From contig NZ_CP102630.1 in the NCBI RefSeq assembly GCF_024721605.1, positions 1,488,001 through 1,552,000 of the forward strand: a stretch of 64,000 nt of DNA. Reading direction: 5' to 3'. The notes under the pieces were generated by a model, which had not been told where the DNA came from, ran no database searches, and saw nothing but the letters and a program-made list of their open reading frames with translations. The translations under genes and the position numbers were made by a program. Below, in pieces: positions 10,915 through 22,918 of the stretch (position 1 is the first letter of the stretch; every line of letters begins with the position of its first letter). The stretch is from Sphingomicrobium flavum (GTDB taxonomy: Bacteria > Pseudomonadota > Alphaproteobacteria > Sphingomonadales > Sphingomonadaceae).

Positions 10915-13701
10915 CTATTCGCTGTCAGGGCTGCTATGCCCCAATGCATCGGCAATCAAGGCCGCTTGCTGTTTGGCATGGCGCGACGCCAGGCCCGTGG
11001 CGGGCGAAGCGGCGGCATCACGGCCGGCATAAATGGGGCGCATGCCCGCAAAGCCGGCCTCGTTCAGGCAGTCTTCGATATAGGGATCGACAAAGAACCA
11101 GCTGCCCTGGTTCTTGGGCTCTTCCTGCGCCCAGATGACCGTTTCCAGATCGGTCATCTCTTTGAGGCGCTTGACCAGCGGCTCGGACGGGAAGGGATAG
11201 AGCTGCTCGATCCGCACGATCTCGGTATGCTCATCGCCCGCCTCGTCGCGCTTCTCGATGAGGTCATAGGCGACCTTGCCGGTGCACAGCACCAGCCGCT
11301 TGGTCTTGCCCGGCGCGGGCGGATTGATGTCCGACTTGATGCGGAAGAAATGCCCCTCGCCGACAAATTCCTCCTTCGAGGACACCGCCAATTTGTGCCG
11401 CAGCAGCGACTTGGGTGTCATGATGATCAGCGGTTTGCGGAAATCGCGCATCATCTGGCGGCGCAGCACGTGGAAATAATTGGCCGGCGTGGTGATGTTG
11501 CACACCTGCATATTATCTTCCGCGCACAGCTGCAGGAAGCGTTCGGGGCGCGCACTGCTATGCTCCGGCCCCTGCCCTTCATAGCCGTGCGGCAGCAGCA
11601 TGGTGAGGCCGCTGGCGCGCAGCCATTTGGCTTCGCCTGAGGAGATGAACTGGTCGATCATGATCTGCGCGCCGTTCACGAAGTCGCCAAACTGCGCTTC
11701 CCACAGCACCAGCGCCATCGGATCGGCAATCGAATAGCCATATTCAAAACCCAGCACGCCATATTCGCTCAGCGGGCTGTCACGCACTTCGAAGCGCGGC
11801 CCGCCGGTGCGCATTTCGCGCAGCGGGATGAACTTTTCGCCGGTCTGCTGGTCAACCCAGACAGCATGGCGCTGCGAGAAGGTGCCGCGGCCTGAATCCT
11901 GTCCCGAAAGGCGCACCGCGTGACCATCCAGCAGCAGGCTGCCAAAGGCCAGCGCCTCGCCGGTCGCCCAGTCGATGCCCTGACCCTCATTGAGCGTCTT
12001 CGCCTTGGCATCGAGGATGCGGCCCAGCGTCTTGTGGATCGCCAGATCGTCGGGAACATGCGTCAGCACATCGGCCAGCTTGGTCCAGGTCGCCTCGTCG
12101 ATCGACGTATTGGTGTTGCGGCGCCCGGTGACGTCCTCGTCGGGTAGCTTGAGATCCTTCCAGCGCCCTTCGAACCAGTCGGCCTTGTCGGGCTCGAACG
12201 CCTTGCCGGCCTCGAACTCGCCATCCAGATGCGCCACGAAATCGCCGCGCGCCTTGTCGACCCAGGCCTGGTCCACCACGCCCTCGCCCAGCAGCCGCTC
12301 GGCGTAAATTTCGCTGATCGGCGGATGCTGGCGGATTTCGTCATACATCAAAGGCTGGGTGAATTTGGGTTCGTCGCCTTCATTGTGACCGAAGCGGCGA
12401 TAGCACCACATGTCGATCACGATATCGCGCCCGAAGGTCTGGCGATATTCGATCGCCAGCTTGCAGCAGGCCGTCACCGCCTCGGGATCATCGGCATTCA
12501 CATGCAGGATCGGCGCCTGGATCGATTTGGCGATGTCCGAAGGATAAGGCGAAGACCGCGCAAATTGCGGACTGGTGGTGAAGCCCACCTGGTTGTTGAT
12601 GATGAAATGCAGCGTGCCGCCCGTGGCATAGCCCTGCAGCCCGCTCATCATCAGGCATTCGGCCACCACGCCCTGCCCGGCGAAGGCGGCATCGCCATGC
12701 AGGATGATCGGCAGCACGGTCTTGCCATGCTTGTCCCCGCGCAGCGTCATCACCGCGCGGCACTTGCCCAGCACGACCGGATCCACCGCCTCGAGATGCG
12801 AGGGGTTGGGCACAAGGCTCAGATGCACCTTGTTGCCATCGAATTCACGGTCAGAGCTGGTGCCCAGGTGATATTTCACATCGCCCGACCCGCCCACATC
12901 GGCCGGATTGGTCGCCCCGCCGGCAAATTCATGGAAGATGGCGCGGTAAGGCTTGCCCATCACGTTGGCGAGCACGTTCAGACGCCCGCGATGCGCCATG
13001 CCGACGGTCATTTCGGTGACGCCCATCTGGCCGCCATATTTGATCACCGCTTCCAGCGCGGGAATGGCACTTTCGCCGCCATCAAGGCCGAAGCGTTTGG
13101 TGCCGACATATTTCTTGGCGAGATATTTTTCCCATTCCTCGCCCTCGATGACCTTTTGCAGAATGGCCTGCTTGCCCTCGGGGGTGAAGTGGACCTCGGC
13201 GTCACGACCCTCGACGCGCTCCTGCAGGAAGCGGCGTTCTTCCAGGTCGTTGATATGCATATATTCAACGCCGATGGTGCCGCAATAATTGGCCTGCAAC
13301 GTGGCCACCAGCGTACCGATATCGACCTCGTCGAAGCCCAGCTGTCCGCCCAGCCAGACGCGCTCGGAAAGATCGGTAAAGCCGTGATATTCGGGCGTCA
13401 GCTCGACATGGAATTCGTTATGCGACAGGCCCAGCGGATCGAGCCGTGCCGCCAGATGCCCGCGCACACGGTAGGTGCGGATCAGCATCATCGCGCGGAT
13501 CGAGGCATCGGCCGCCTTGCGGACTTCCTCGTCGGTTCGGCCACCCGCCGAGGCGACGACCTTCTCGACCGCCTCGCGCGCCTGCTCGATCATGGCTTCG
13601 GTCGGATCGAGGCCGATATTGACCTCGTCCAGTTCCATCATCGGCCAGTTGGGGCGTTGCCAACTGGGCCCTTCTTCACGCTCGCTGCTGATCGCGTCCA
13701 T
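10915..13701 (-). CDS. odhA: 2-oxoglutarate dehydrogenase E1
   Basis: Thiamine diphosphate-dependent decarboxylase of the TCA cycle. At 928 residues it is full length for the E1o family. Visible marks include [14 protein letters not shown], the substrate and cofactor region [18 protein letters not shown], the ThDP-binding segment with [13 protein letters not shown], and [13 protein letters not shown]. The C-terminal transketolase-like domain ends with [16 protein letters not shown]. It sits between sucD and odhB in the same direction. Confidence 0.97.
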   Translation of the reverse strand: MDAISSEREEGPSWQRPNWPMMELDEVNIGLDPTEAMIEQAREAVEKVVASAGGRTDEEVRKAADASIRAMMLIRTYRVRGHLAARLDPLGLSHNEFHVELTPEYHGFTDLSERVWLGGQLGFDEVDIGTLVATLQANYCGTIGVEYMHINDLEERRFLQERVEGRDAEVHFTPEGKQAILQKVIEGEEWEKYLAKKYVGTKRFGLDGGESAIPALEAVIKYGGQMGVTEMTVGMAHRGRLNVLANVMGKPYRAIFHEFAGGATNPADVGGSGDVKYHLGTSSDREFDGNKVHLSLVPNPSHLEAVDPVVLGKCRAVMTLRGDKHGKTVLPIILHGDAAFAGQGVVAECLMMSGLQGYATGGTLHFIINNQVGFTTSPQFARSSPYPSDIAKSIQAPILHVNADDPEAVTACCKLAIEYRQTFGRDIVIDMWCYRRFGHNEGDEPKFTQPLMYDEIRQHPPISEIYAERLLGEGVVDQAWVDKARGDFVAHLDGEFEAGKAFEPDKADWFEGRWKDLKLPDEDVTGRRNTNTSIDEATWTKLADVLTHVPDDLAIHKTLGRILDAKAKTLNEGQGIDWATGEALAFGSLLLDGHAVRLSGQDSGRGTFSQRHAVWVDQQTGEKFIPLREMRTGGPRFEVRDSPLSEYGVLGFEYGYSIADPMALVLWEAQFGDFVNGAQIMIDQFISSGEAKWLRASGLTMLLPHGYEGQGPEHSSARPERFLQLCAEDNMQVCNITTPANYFHVLRRQMMRDFRKPLIIMTPKSLLRHKLAVSSKEEFVGEGHFFRIKSDINPPAPGKTKRLVLCTGKVAYDLIEKRDEAGDEHTEIVRIEQLYPFPSEPLVKRLKEMTDLETVIWAQEEPKNQGSWFFVDPYIEDCLNEAGFAGMRPIYAGRDAAASPATGLASRHAKQQAALIADALGHSSPDSE

Positions 13702-13740
13702 CAGAAATAATCTCCGTGCCCCCGAAGATGGTGTCGACGG

Positions 13741-14621
13741 TTAGCCGTTCAACAACGCCTTGAGGGTGGTGCCAAGTTCCGACGGGCTGGGCGAAACACG
13801 AATGCCCGCCGCTTCCATCGCCGCAATCTTGTCGTCCGCGCCGCCCTGGCCGCCCGAGACGATCGCCCCGGCATGGCCCATGCGGCGGCCTGGAGGCGCG
13901 GTTTTGCCGGCGATGAAGCCAACGGTCGGCTTGGCTCGGCCCTTCTTGGCTTCATCGGCCAGGAATTGCGCGGCCTCTTCCTCGGCGCTGCCGCCAATTT
14001 CGCCGATCATGATGATGCTTTCGGTGGCATCGTCGGCAAGGAACAGTTCCAGCACGTCGATGAAGTTGGTGCCGTTGACGGGGTCGCCGCCAATGCCGAC
14101 CGCGGTAGTCTGGCCAAGGCCTTCATTGGTGGTCTGGAACACCGCTTCATAGGTCAGCGTGCCCGAGCGCGAGACCACGCCGACACTGCCCTTGGAGAAG
14201 ATCTTGCCCGGCATGATACCGATCTTGCATTCACCCGGCGTCAGCACGCCCGGGCAGTTGGGCCCGATCATGCGCGACTTGGAACCATCGAGCGCGCGCT
14301 TGACCTTCACCATGTCGAGCACCGGAATGCCCTCGGTAATGGCGACGATCAGCGGAATTTCCGCCGCAATCGCTTCCAGGATGGAGTCTGCAGCGAAGGG
14401 CGGCGGCACATAGATGACGCTCGCATCGGCGCCAGTCGCCTCACGCGCCTCGGCCACCGTATCGAAGACCGGCAGGCCAAGATGCTCGCTACCGCCTTTG
14501 CCCGGCGTCACGCCCGCCACCATCTGCGTGCCATAATCCATGGCCTGCTGGGTGTGGAAGGTGCCGGTGTCCCCGGTCATCCCCTGCGTAATCACCTTGG
14601 TATTCTTGTCGACGAGAATGC

Positions 14622-14625
<4 letters not shown>
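13741..14625 (-). CDS. sucD: Succinyl-CoA synthetase alpha subunit
   Basis: Carries the phosphohistidine intermediate that couples succinyl-CoA cleavage to NTP formation. The 294-residue protein has the CoA-binding N-terminus ([16 protein letters not shown]) and the active-site histidine in [14 protein letters not shown]. Its start overlaps the stop of the small membrane gene upstream by four bases (ATGA). The partner beta subunit gene sucC, normally immediately upstream, is not next to it or anywhere in the window. Confidence 0.96.
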
Positions 14626-15964
<1,339 letters not shown>

Positions 15965-16050
15965 CTAGCGGCGCACAGGGGCAAGGGCAACCGGTGAGAC
16001 GGGGATTTCGCCGCCCGTAGCGCGGTTTTTTAAGCGGGCTGCGCGAAGCG

Positions 16051-16575
16051 TCAGTGCTGGTGGCCGGGTTCGCCCTCGCCCGCAACGCGTTGCATGATGA
16101 AGGGCACATCCTTGATGCTGCCATCGGCCTGCTTCATCGTCACCACCGCTTCCAGCGTTTCGCCATCGCGCCGCAATGACAGCCCTTTCATCAGGATCAG
16201 CCCAGGATGCGACATTTCCGCCTTGAAGGTGATCCACTCATCCTTGTCTTCCCATGCGGTGAAATCGCGGTCGAAATGCTTGACCAGCATTTCCAGCCCC
16301 ACGCCCTCTGCATCGGGCCGCAGCAGCAACAGCTCGTAAAAGACGATCTTGCCGTCCTTTTTGTAGATGAAATGGCCCACCATCTGGTTGTCGTTGGGCG
16401 GGGACCAGACTTCCTCAACCTCGCCCCCCATGCCGGTACCGACCCAGCGGCCCTGCAGCCATTCGGCATGTTCCATGAAGGGGCTGACGGCCGCAGCGGC
16501 TGCTTCATCTTCATGTTCCTTGGCGGGATGCGCGGCCGATAGCGCCAGCGCAGCGAGAAAGAGGGAAAAATTCAT
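16051..16575 (-). CDS. DUF6265-like secreted protein
   Basis: A 174-residue protein with a signal peptide (MNFSLFLAALALSAAHP) and a beta-rich body containing WLQGRWVGTGMGGEVEEVW and MVGHFIYKKDGKIVFYELLL, which resembles the DUF6265 family of small lipocalin-like secreted proteins. A longer open frame exists upstream, but its extra 81 residues have no signal peptide and look non-coding. Function unknown. Confidence 0.65.
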   Translation of the reverse strand: MNFSLFLAALALSAAHPAKEHEDEAAAAAVSPFMEHAEWLQGRWVGTGMGGEVEEVWSPPNDNQMVGHFIYKKDGKIVFYELLLLRPDAEGVGLEMLVKHFDRDFTAWEDKDEWITFKAEMSHPGLILMKGLSLRRDGETLEAVVTMKQADGSIKDVPFIMQRVAGEGEPGHQH

Positions 16576-16793
16576 GACAGCACACCCTGGGTAATCATCG
16601 ACGCATTGCCGCCCGACCCATCGAAAGTCGGCGATCGGGCATACCAAGGAATATCCATGATCGGCCCGCCTGTCTCCACCCCTTTTTTGCGATCGCTTCA
16701 CATGATCCGCGGGGCTGACCAGAGCGGCATCGCTGCCACCGCAACAACGGCCAAGCGAGTTCTGCAGCAGTTGAAGCGAAACGGTTGAGCCAA

Positions 16794-16810
16794 GACTGAC
16801 CGCATCAGTC
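16794..16810. repeat. Short inverted repeat in the divergent promoter region
   Basis: GACTGA, five bases, TCAGTC. It lies about 55 bases before the RcnB-like gene within the 289-base gap between two divergent genes. It could be an operator, but nothing identifies a regulator. The rest of the gap shows no open frame or further structure that I can support. Confidence 0.3.
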
Positions 16811-16864
16811 AGCAACAATTCAGCCTTTCAGGCGTAAATTCGGGCAAATTTAGGGAGAAATCTC

Positions 16865-17245
16865 ATGAAGAAGTTCATCATCCTGGGGTTGGGCGCGGTC
16901 GCCATGGCTGCCACCCCCGCCGCCGCACAGCCGGCCCATGCCGGTAAGGGCAAGCATGCCCAGCATTCGGTCTACGGGGCGCAGCCCAAGGGCTGCCCGC
17001 CGGGCCTTGCCAAGAAAAATAATGGCTGCCTGCCTCCGGGCCAGGCCAAAAAGCTTTATGAGCAGGGTCACCGCTTCGATCCGCGCTTTGCCGGATACAC
17101 CGCTTATGATCGTATCCCCTACGATCTCAGGCGGCAGTACCAGCTCGATCCGCGTAGCCGCTATGTCTACGATCAGAATTATATCTACCGCGTCGATCCG
17201 ACCACGCTGGTGGTTACCGAGGTGCTTCGCGCAATCTTGAACTAG
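16865..17245 (+). CDS. RcnB-like small periplasmic protein
   Basis: A 126-residue protein with signal peptide MKKFIILGLGAVAMAATPAAAQ. The mature part is basic and holds a duplicated motif, GCPPGLAKKNNGCLPPGQAKK in two halves (GCPPGLAKK and GCLPPGQAKK), then a tyrosine-rich domain (YDRIPYDLRRQYQL, RYVYDQNYIYRVDP) resembling the RcnB domain. RcnB in enterics is a periplasmic factor in nickel/cobalt balance, but the many alphaproteobacterial relatives are uncharacterised. AGGGAGA precedes the start. A terminator follows. Confidence 0.7.
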   Translation: MKKFIILGLGAVAMAATPAAAQPAHAGKGKHAQHSVYGAQPKGCPPGLAKKNNGCLPPGQAKKLYEQGHRFDPRFAGYTAYDRIPYDLRRQYQLDPRSRYVYDQNYIYRVDPTTLVVTEVLRAILN

Positions 17246-17268
17246 GGGCGCTGCAACCGCCCTTCAGG

Positions 17269-17303
17269 AAGGCCGCTCCCCGCCCCCGAGGAGCGGCCTT
17301 TTC
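17269..17303. terminator. Bidirectional hairpin terminator
   Basis: AAGGCCGCTCC and GGAGCGGCCTT pair perfectly over 11 bp around a ten-base loop, followed by TTTTC on the plus strand and TT on the minus strand. It sits between the convergent RcnB-like gene and zapE and can serve both. Confidence 0.85.
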
Positions 17304-18418
17304 TATTCCACCTGATCGTCGCGTCCGTGACCGGCTTCCAGATAATCGCGGCTTTGCATTTCCTCGAGGCGGCTGACAGTGCGCGCAAATTCGAAACTGC
17401 CATCGCCCGAGGGATAGAGACCCGCAGGCTCGGCATCGGCGGCCGCCAGCAATTTGACCCGATGTTCGTACAGCGCATCGATCAGCGTCACGAAGCGCGC
17501 GGCCTCGTTGCGCATTTCGCGGCTCATCACCGGGATGCCGACGATGATGACGGTGTGAAATGTCTGGGCGATGGCAAGATAATCCGCCGCCCCCCGCGCC
17601 TCGCCGCACAGGCGCTTGAAGCTGAACACCGCAACGCCTTTCAACGCCTTGGGCACGTGCAGCGTGCGCCCCGCGCCCACATCCAGCTCCGTGCTCGGCA
17701 CGGCAGACCGCTCCACCTCATGGTCGGTCAGCCGACAAAAGGCTTCGGAAAGCCTGGCCGTCGCGTCCGGCCCATTGGGCACGTGCCACAGGTCCAGCCC
17801 CTTCATGCGGTCCAGGCGGTAGTCGGTCGGGCCATTCAGCTCCACTACCTGCATCTCGGCCTCGATCAGCCGGATGAAAGGCATGAACAGCTCGCGATTA
17901 AGCCCGTCCTTGTAGAGATCGGCGGGCGGTCGGTTGGAGGTGGTGACAATCCCCACCCCCCGCTCGATCAGTGCGGTGAAGAGCCGCCCCATGATCATCG
18001 CATCAGCCGTATTGGTGACCTGCATTTCATCGAAAGCAAGAAAGCGCGCTTCGTCCGCAATCTGGTCGGCCACTCGGATCAGCGGGTCCTCCGCTTCGCT
18101 GTCGCGCAGCTTTTTCAGCCGCGCATGCACGTCGAGCATGAAGGCATGGAAATGCGCCCGCCGCTTGGGCTCCGCGGCAATGCTGTCAAAGGCCAGGTCC
18201 ATCAGCATCGATTTGCCGCGCCCGACCCCGCCCCACATATAAACCCCGCAGGGCGCCGCCGCATCGCGGCCGAGGAGGCGCGACAGGAAGCCCTTGCGCG
18301 TGCGGCCAAGATCGGCGGCAAAGCGATCGAGCGCCGCAACCGCGCGCTGCTGGTCGGGATCGGGCTTCAATTCCCCCGCCGCGACCAGCGCGTCATAGGC
18401 CTTACTTACGGTCGTCAT
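17303..18418 (-). CDS. zapE: Cell division ATPase ZapE (AFG1 family)
   Basis: AFG1-type P-loop ATPase; in E. coli ZapE associates with the Z ring under stress. The 371 residues include the Walker A region YMWGGVGRGKSMLMDL, the Walker B region FLAFDEMQVTNTADA, and the sensor region GVGIVTTSNRPPADLYKDG. Its start lies 17 bases inside the end of the thioesterase gene, so translation is probably coupled in the run sdhB-thioesterase-zapE. Confidence 0.93.
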   Translation of the reverse strand: MTTVSKAYDALVAAGELKPDPDQQRAVAALDRFAADLGRTRKGFLSRLLGRDAAAPCGVYMWGGVGRGKSMLMDLAFDSIAAEPKRRAHFHAFMLDVHARLKKLRDSEAEDPLIRVADQIADEARFLAFDEMQVTNTADAMIMGRLFTALIERGVGIVTTSNRPPADLYKDGLNRELFMPFIRLIEAEMQVVELNGPTDYRLDRMKGLDLWHVPNGPDATARLSEAFCRLTDHEVERSAVPSTELDVGAGRTLHVPKALKGVAVFSFKRLCGEARGAADYLAIAQTFHTVIIVGIPVMSREMRNEAARFVTLIDALYEHRVKLLAAADAEPAGLYPSGDGSFEFARTVSRLEEMQSRDYLEAGHGRDDQVE

Positions 18419-18890
18419 CGCCCTTCTGGCGCGGGTCGCGCACGCGCTTCAGACTGCCGGTAAAGGCATAGCAAGGCGCCCCATCCTGCTCGACATGCCC
18501 GGTCAGGAACACGATCCCGCCCGGCGTCTGGCGCAGCAATGTGACATGCGCATCCAAGGGCTTGCCCGCCCGTCCACGGTTCAAAAAGCGCGTATGGCAA
18601 TCGAGCGTCACATAATGCGCCCGCTCCATGCCTGCACAAAAAGCGCCAGCAAACAACGCCATGTCGATGAAGCTCATCACACAGCCGCCATGGATCGACC
18701 CGCCGGGATTGAGATGCCGCTCCTCGGGGAACATGCGCACCACGCCGGTCCGCTCATCCTCGCCCGGGCGATAGAGCATCAGCCCGATCTGCGCGGCAAA
18801 ACTGTCGGGATCGCGCCAGCCGCCCCACCAATACCAGCCTTCATGATCGGGATGCGGCTCGGCACCCTCGGGAACACGCGCCTTGGTCAA
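18402..18890 (-). CDS. PaaI-type hotdog thioesterase
   Basis: A 162-residue protein with the hotdog fold signature [20 protein letters not shown] and a beta-strand end typical of acyl-CoA thioesterases of the PaaI group. The likely start is a TTG overlapping the sdhB stop (TTGA); a longer frame upstream lies wholly within sdhB. It overlaps zapE downstream. The acyl substrate is unknown. Confidence 0.82.
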   Translation of the reverse strand: MTKARVPEGAEPHPDHEGWYWWGGWRDPDSFAAQIGLMLYRPGEDERTGVVRMFPEERHLNPGGSIHGGCVMSFIDMALFAGAFCAGMERAHYVTLDCHTRFLNRGRAGKPLDAHVTLLRQTPGGIVFLTGHVEQDGAPCYAFTGSLKRVRDPRQKGDDDRK

Positions 18891-19666
18891 GCGGCGCGCT
18901 CGGCGATCATCTTCTTGGTTTCGGCAATCGCCTTGGCGGGGTTCAATCCCTTGGGACAGGCATTGGCGCAATTCATGATGGTGTGGCAGCGATAGAGGCG
19001 GAAGGGATCTTCCAGCTGGTCGAGCCGCTCGCCCGTCGCTTCATCGCGGCTGTCGGCCAGCCAGCGATAGGCCGCCAGCAGGATCGCCGGGCCAAGGAAG
19101 CGGTCGCTATTCCACCAATAGCTCGGGCAACTGGTCGAGCAGCAGGCGCACAGGATGCACTCATACAGCCCGTCCAGCTTGGCGCGATCCTCCGGCGCCT
19201 GCAGCCGCTCCTTGCCCGAAGGCTCGGGCGTGGCCGATTTCAGCCAGGGCTGTACGCTGGCATATTGGGCGTAGAAATGGGTGAAATCGGGAACCAGATC
19301 CTTGACCACTTCCATATGCGGCAGCGGGGTGATCTGGATGGTGCCCTTATAATCCTCGATCGCGGTGGTGCAGGCCAGGCCATTCTTGCCTTCCATGTTC
19401 ATCGCGCAGGATCCGCAAATCCCCTCGCGGCAGGAGCGGCGGAAGGTCAGCGTGGGGTCGATCTCATTCTTGATCTTGATGATCGCGTCCAGCACCATCG
19501 GCCCGCATTTGTCGAGGTCGATCGTATAGGTGTCGTAGCGCGGATTGGCGCCCGTATCGGGATCGTAGCGATAGATTTTGAATTTCTTCAGCCGCTTGCC
19601 GTCCTGGGCAGCATGTTCCTTGCCCTTCTTGGGAACGCTATTCTTCGGCAGGGTAAATTCGGCCAC
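18887..19666 (-). CDS. sdhB: Succinate dehydrogenase iron-sulfur subunit
   Basis: Electron-transfer subunit of complex II. The 259 residues contain the 2Fe-2S ligands in [19 protein letters not shown], the 4Fe-4S cluster motif [16 protein letters not shown] and the final [17 protein letters not shown]. The gene leads a three-gene overlapping run, but sdhA, sdhC and sdhD, which usually lie upstream, are absent: the upstream neighbour is a peroxiredoxin. Confidence 0.96.
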   Translation of the reverse strand: MAEFTLPKNSVPKKGKEHAAQDGKRLKKFKIYRYDPDTGANPRYDTYTIDLDKCGPMVLDAIIKIKNEIDPTLTFRRSCREGICGSCAMNMEGKNGLACTTAIEDYKGTIQITPLPHMEVVKDLVPDFTHFYAQYASVQPWLKSATPEPSGKERLQAPEDRAKLDGLYECILCACCSTSCPSYWWNSDRFLGPAILLAAYRWLADSRDEATGERLDQLEDPFRLYRCHTIMNCANACPKGLNPAKAIAETKKMIAERAA

Positions 19667-19733
19667 GAGTGAAATCCTATCTTTATCGGTTGCGGCGGCG
19701 CTAGCACGGCTGGCGCGGCATTTCCAAGGGGGA

Positions 19734-20192
19734 TTAGAGCGCTTTTACCGCCTCCAGCACCTCTTCGACATGGCCCTTCACCTTCACCTTGGGCCAGGCG
19801 CGCACCACCATGCCTTCGCGATCGATGAGGAAGGTCGAACGGATCATGCCCATGAATTCTCGGCCCATGAATTTTTTCAATCCCCACGTCCCGAAGGCAT
19901 CGCTAATCTTGCCCTTCTCATCGCTCGCCAGCGACACGGACAGGTCATGCTTGTCGATGAATTTCTGGTGCTTGGCCTCGCTGTCGCGGCTCACCCCGAC
20001 CACGCGCGCACCCGCTTCCTCGAAGGACGCCAGATGATCGGAAAAGTCCTTGGCTTCGGTGGTGCAGCCGGGCGTGTCGTCCTTGGGATAGAAATAGAGG
20101 ACCAGCGGCATGCCCGGCGCATCGGCGCGGATTTCATCGCCCCGCATGGTCAATATCGTCACGTCCGGTGCCTTCTGCCCTGCTTCGATCAT
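19734..20192 (-). CDS. bcp: Thiol peroxidase, Bcp/PrxQ type
   Basis: Reduces hydroperoxides using a peroxidatic cysteine. The 152-residue protein has [18 protein letters not shown] with the peroxidatic Cys at about position 43. The second Cys found five residues later in many Bcp proteins is a Lys here, so this should be a 1-Cys form or use a resolving Cys elsewhere. The start ATG overlaps the stop of glnE (ATGA), so it is translated with glnE. Confidence 0.92.
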   Translation of the reverse strand: MIEAGQKAPDVTILTMRGDEIRADAPGMPLVLYFYPKDDTPGCTTEAKDFSDHLASFEEAGARVVGVSRDSEAKHQKFIDKHDLSVSLASDEKGKISDAFGTWGLKKFMGREFMGMIRSTFLIDREGMVVRAWPKVKVKGHVEEVLEAVKAL

Positions 20193-22870
20193 CCCTGCAC
20201 TTCCTTCCAATATTGCGCGACCCGCGCGCGCGCTTCGTCATGCGCCTCTAGCAGCGCCTCCCAGTCAGGGTAACCGGTCAACTCGGCCAAAAGCTCCCGC
20301 GCGCTGCGCGAGGGTTTGAGCGTATCGGGCGCGACCAGCCGCAGCACCACCAGCATCGCGGTCAGCAATTTCATGTCATCGAGCAATGTCGGTGGCGCCA
20401 GACCTTCGCCCTCGAGCTCGAAAATGGCGATGGCGAGATCGGGGTCCAGCCCCTCGCGGGTCACGAGCTGGCGCGTGTGCACGGCAAATTCGCCATCGAC
20501 CAGTCCGCCCGGCCCCAATTTCAGGTCCAGCGGCCCGCGCGGTGGTTTGTGGCGCGCCATTTCCTCGCGCATCTTGGTGGCATCGGCGATGGTCGCTTCC
20601 CCATCGCGCTCCATGCCGAAAATATCGCCCAGAACTTCGCAGGCTTTCTGCTGCGCCGCCTCCGATCCATGCACCGGGCGGGCCCGCGTCAGCGCCATAT
20701 GTTCCCAGGTCCAGGCATCGTGGCGCTGATAGGCGTGAAAGGCCGTGATCGAGGTGGCGAGGCTGCCCGTCGCCCCCTGCGGGCGCAGCCGCGTATCCAC
20801 CTCATACAGCGGCCCCGCTGCGGTCGGCACGCTCAGCGCCGCGGTGATCCGGCTCGCCAGGCGGTTATAATAATCGGTCGGCCCCAGCGGCCGCGGCCCG
20901 TCCGAGGCCTCCTCGACCGGCGCATCATAGAGGAAAATGATGTCGAGATCGGAGGCAAAGGTCAGCGTTTCGCCGCCCAGCCGCCCCAACCCCAGGATGA
21001 CCAGCCCGTCATTGGCGAAGCGGCCATGCTGCAGCTCGAACTCGCGCGTCGTGCGCGCCGCCAGCGCCTGGATCGTGCCCTCGGCGACATGGCTGTAGCC
21101 CGCCGCAATCTCGAGCGGGTCATGCTTGCCGTCGATCAGCTGCACGCCCAAGGCAAAGCGCCGCTCGCCCACTAAAGCCCGCGCCCGGTCAAGCGCGACG
21201 TCATAGTCCAGTGCGTCGGTTTCCTGCGCCAATAGCGCGGCAAAGCTCTCCGCGCTGGGCGGCGGGTCGAAGGTCGAGCGGTCGAGCAAACCGTCGAGCA
21301 AAGCGGGTCGCCGCGCCAATTGCTGCGCCAGCGCCGGCGCATGGCTTAAGATGCGCGCCAGCAACCGCGCTACTTCGGGCCGGGCTTCGAGCAGGCGGTA
21401 AAAATTGATCCCGCTCGGCACCGCCTCGACAATATCGGCAAAGCGGTTGAGCGCGTGGGCAGGATCGGGCGCTGCGGCAATCGCCTCGATCATGGTGGGC
21501 AGCATCGCTTCGAACGCCGCGCGCGCCGTGCCCGAGCGCAGCGAGCGCACCCGGCCCGAGCGCCATTGCCCGATCAGCCGCACCGCGCTGCCGACATCTT
21601 CCAGCCCCAGCCGGTGCAGCGCATCTTCCAGCTTTTCGGGCGTCCCGGGCAGTCGCTCCTCCCCGCCCTCGGCCAGCCGGTCGAAGCGCAGCTGCACCGC
21701 CTCGACATGGGGCTTGAGGCCAGCCAGCCAGCCATCCGCACCGTCTTCCCCCGCCAGCGCCGCCGCGCGCGCCAGCGCATCGGGATCGCGCGGCAATTCG
21801 TGCGTCTGGCGATCGTCCACCATCTGCAATCGATGCTCGGCGGTGCGCAGCGCACGATAGGCCGCGCTCAGCGCCGCCGCGCCCCCGCTATCGAGATGCC
21901 CCGCCTGGTTGAGGGCCACTGCCGCATCGAGCGTTGCGGGCACGCGTAGCGCCGGGTTGCGCCCGCCATGGATCAGTTGCTGCGCCTGCAGGAAGAATTC
22001 GCATTCGCGAATCCCGCCCTGCCCGCGCTTGAGGTCATAGCCCGGCCCGAACTGCTGCCCGGCGGCATAATGCGCGCGGATACGTTGGCCGACGCGGCGG
22101 ATTTCCTCGATCACCCCATAATCGATCGCGCGCCGCCACACGAAGGGCTGCACCGCCTGCAGGAAGCGCTGTCCCAACATCATGTCACCGCCGCACGCCC
22201 GCGCGCGCACGAAGGCCGCCCGCTCCCAGCCGAGCGCCTGGCTTTCATAATGCGAGATGACGGCATTGACCGGCAGCACGATGGGCGTCACCTCGCTGGC
22301 CGGACGCAGCCTCAGATCGACCCTGGCGACATAGCCATCGCTGGTCCGTCGCTGCATGATTTCGACAAAGCGCCGCGCCACGCGCACCGCCGCCTCGCCC
22401 GGTTCGTCCTTGTCGCGCCGTGGCAGATGGTCGGGATCATAGAGAAGGATGAGGTCGACATCGGAGCTGTAATTGAGTTCGCGGCTGCCAAGCTTGCCCA
22501 GCGCGATCACCGCGAAGCCCTGCAGGGGCGCGCCTTCAACCCGCTCATCCAGGGCTGCCGCCAGCGAGCGGTCGATCGCCATGTCGGCAAAATCGGACAG
22601 GCGCCGGGTGACCTCCTCCAGCGCCCACTCCCCCGCCAGGTCCGCCAGCGCGGTAACAAGCGCCAGCGCATCGCGCCGTCGCCTGAGGTCGACTTCGACA
22701 TCTCCTGAGCCCTCAACCAGCGCCAGCGCCGCATCGGGCCCTTTGTCGACAAAGGCTGCGGCCAACGCCTCATGCCGCCCGGCCGCACCGCGCAGGAAAG
22801 GGGAAAAATCAATGGCCCGCTTAAAGGCCGATTGTCGCGCGGCTCGGTTCATCCCTAGCCCATGCACCAT
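20189..22870 (-). CDS. glnE: Glutamine synthetase adenylyltransferase/deadenylase
   Basis: Bifunctional regulator that adenylylates and deadenylylates glutamine synthetase. The 893-residue protein has two nucleotidyltransferase domains, each with its G-S/T and D-x-D motif: GSRELNYSSDVDLILLYD in the N-terminal half and GGETLTFASDLDIIFLYD in the C-terminal half. A second possible start six codons in (MNRAARQSAFKRA) cannot be excluded. The gene diverges from a NepR-like small gene across 48 bases and is followed by bcp with a four-base overlap. Confidence 0.95.
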   Translation of the reverse strand: MVHGLGMNRAARQSAFKRAIDFSPFLRGAAGRHEALAAAFVDKGPDAALALVEGSGDVEVDLRRRRDALALVTALADLAGEWALEEVTRRLSDFADMAIDRSLAAALDERVEGAPLQGFAVIALGKLGSRELNYSSDVDLILLYDPDHLPRRDKDEPGEAAVRVARRFVEIMQRRTSDGYVARVDLRLRPASEVTPIVLPVNAVISHYESQALGWERAAFVRARACGGDMMLGQRFLQAVQPFVWRRAIDYGVIEEIRRVGQRIRAHYAAGQQFGPGYDLKRGQGGIRECEFFLQAQQLIHGGRNPALRVPATLDAAVALNQAGHLDSGGAAALSAAYRALRTAEHRLQMVDDRQTHELPRDPDALARAAALAGEDGADGWLAGLKPHVEAVQLRFDRLAEGGEERLPGTPEKLEDALHRLGLEDVGSAVRLIGQWRSGRVRSLRSGTARAAFEAMLPTMIEAIAAAPDPAHALNRFADIVEAVPSGINFYRLLEARPEVARLLARILSHAPALAQQLARRPALLDGLLDRSTFDPPPSAESFAALLAQETDALDYDVALDRARALVGERRFALGVQLIDGKHDPLEIAAGYSHVAEGTIQALAARTTREFELQHGRFANDGLVILGLGRLGGETLTFASDLDIIFLYDAPVEEASDGPRPLGPTDYYNRLASRITAALSVPTAAGPLYEVDTRLRPQGATGSLATSITAFHAYQRHDAWTWEHMALTRARPVHGSEAAQQKACEVLGDIFGMERDGEATIADATKMREEMARHKPPRGPLDLKLGPGGLVDGEFAVHTRQLVTREGLDPDLAIAIFELEGEGLAPPTLLDDMKLLTAMLVVLRLVAPDTLKPSRSARELLAELTGYPDWEALLEAHDEARARVAQYWKEVQG

Positions 22871-22882
22871 TTGCCGTGAATC

Positions 22883-22908
22883 GGAAACAATACGGTATTT
22901 GGTCCGTT
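22883..22908 (+). promoter_or_regulatory. EcfG-like promoter before the NepR paralogue
   Basis: GGAAA, 17 bases, CGTT: one mismatch from the alphaproteobacterial EcfG consensus GGAAC-N16/17-CGTT. The start codon of the small gene is only ten bases past the -10 element, so the mRNA would be nearly leaderless. Assignment is by eye. Confidence 0.55.
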
Positions 22909-22918
22909 AGTCAGGCAA

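Noticed and set aside
12229..13710. Open frame of 493 codons antisense to odhA
   Set aside because: It covers the coding region of odhA, with His-rich composition typical of reverse reading.
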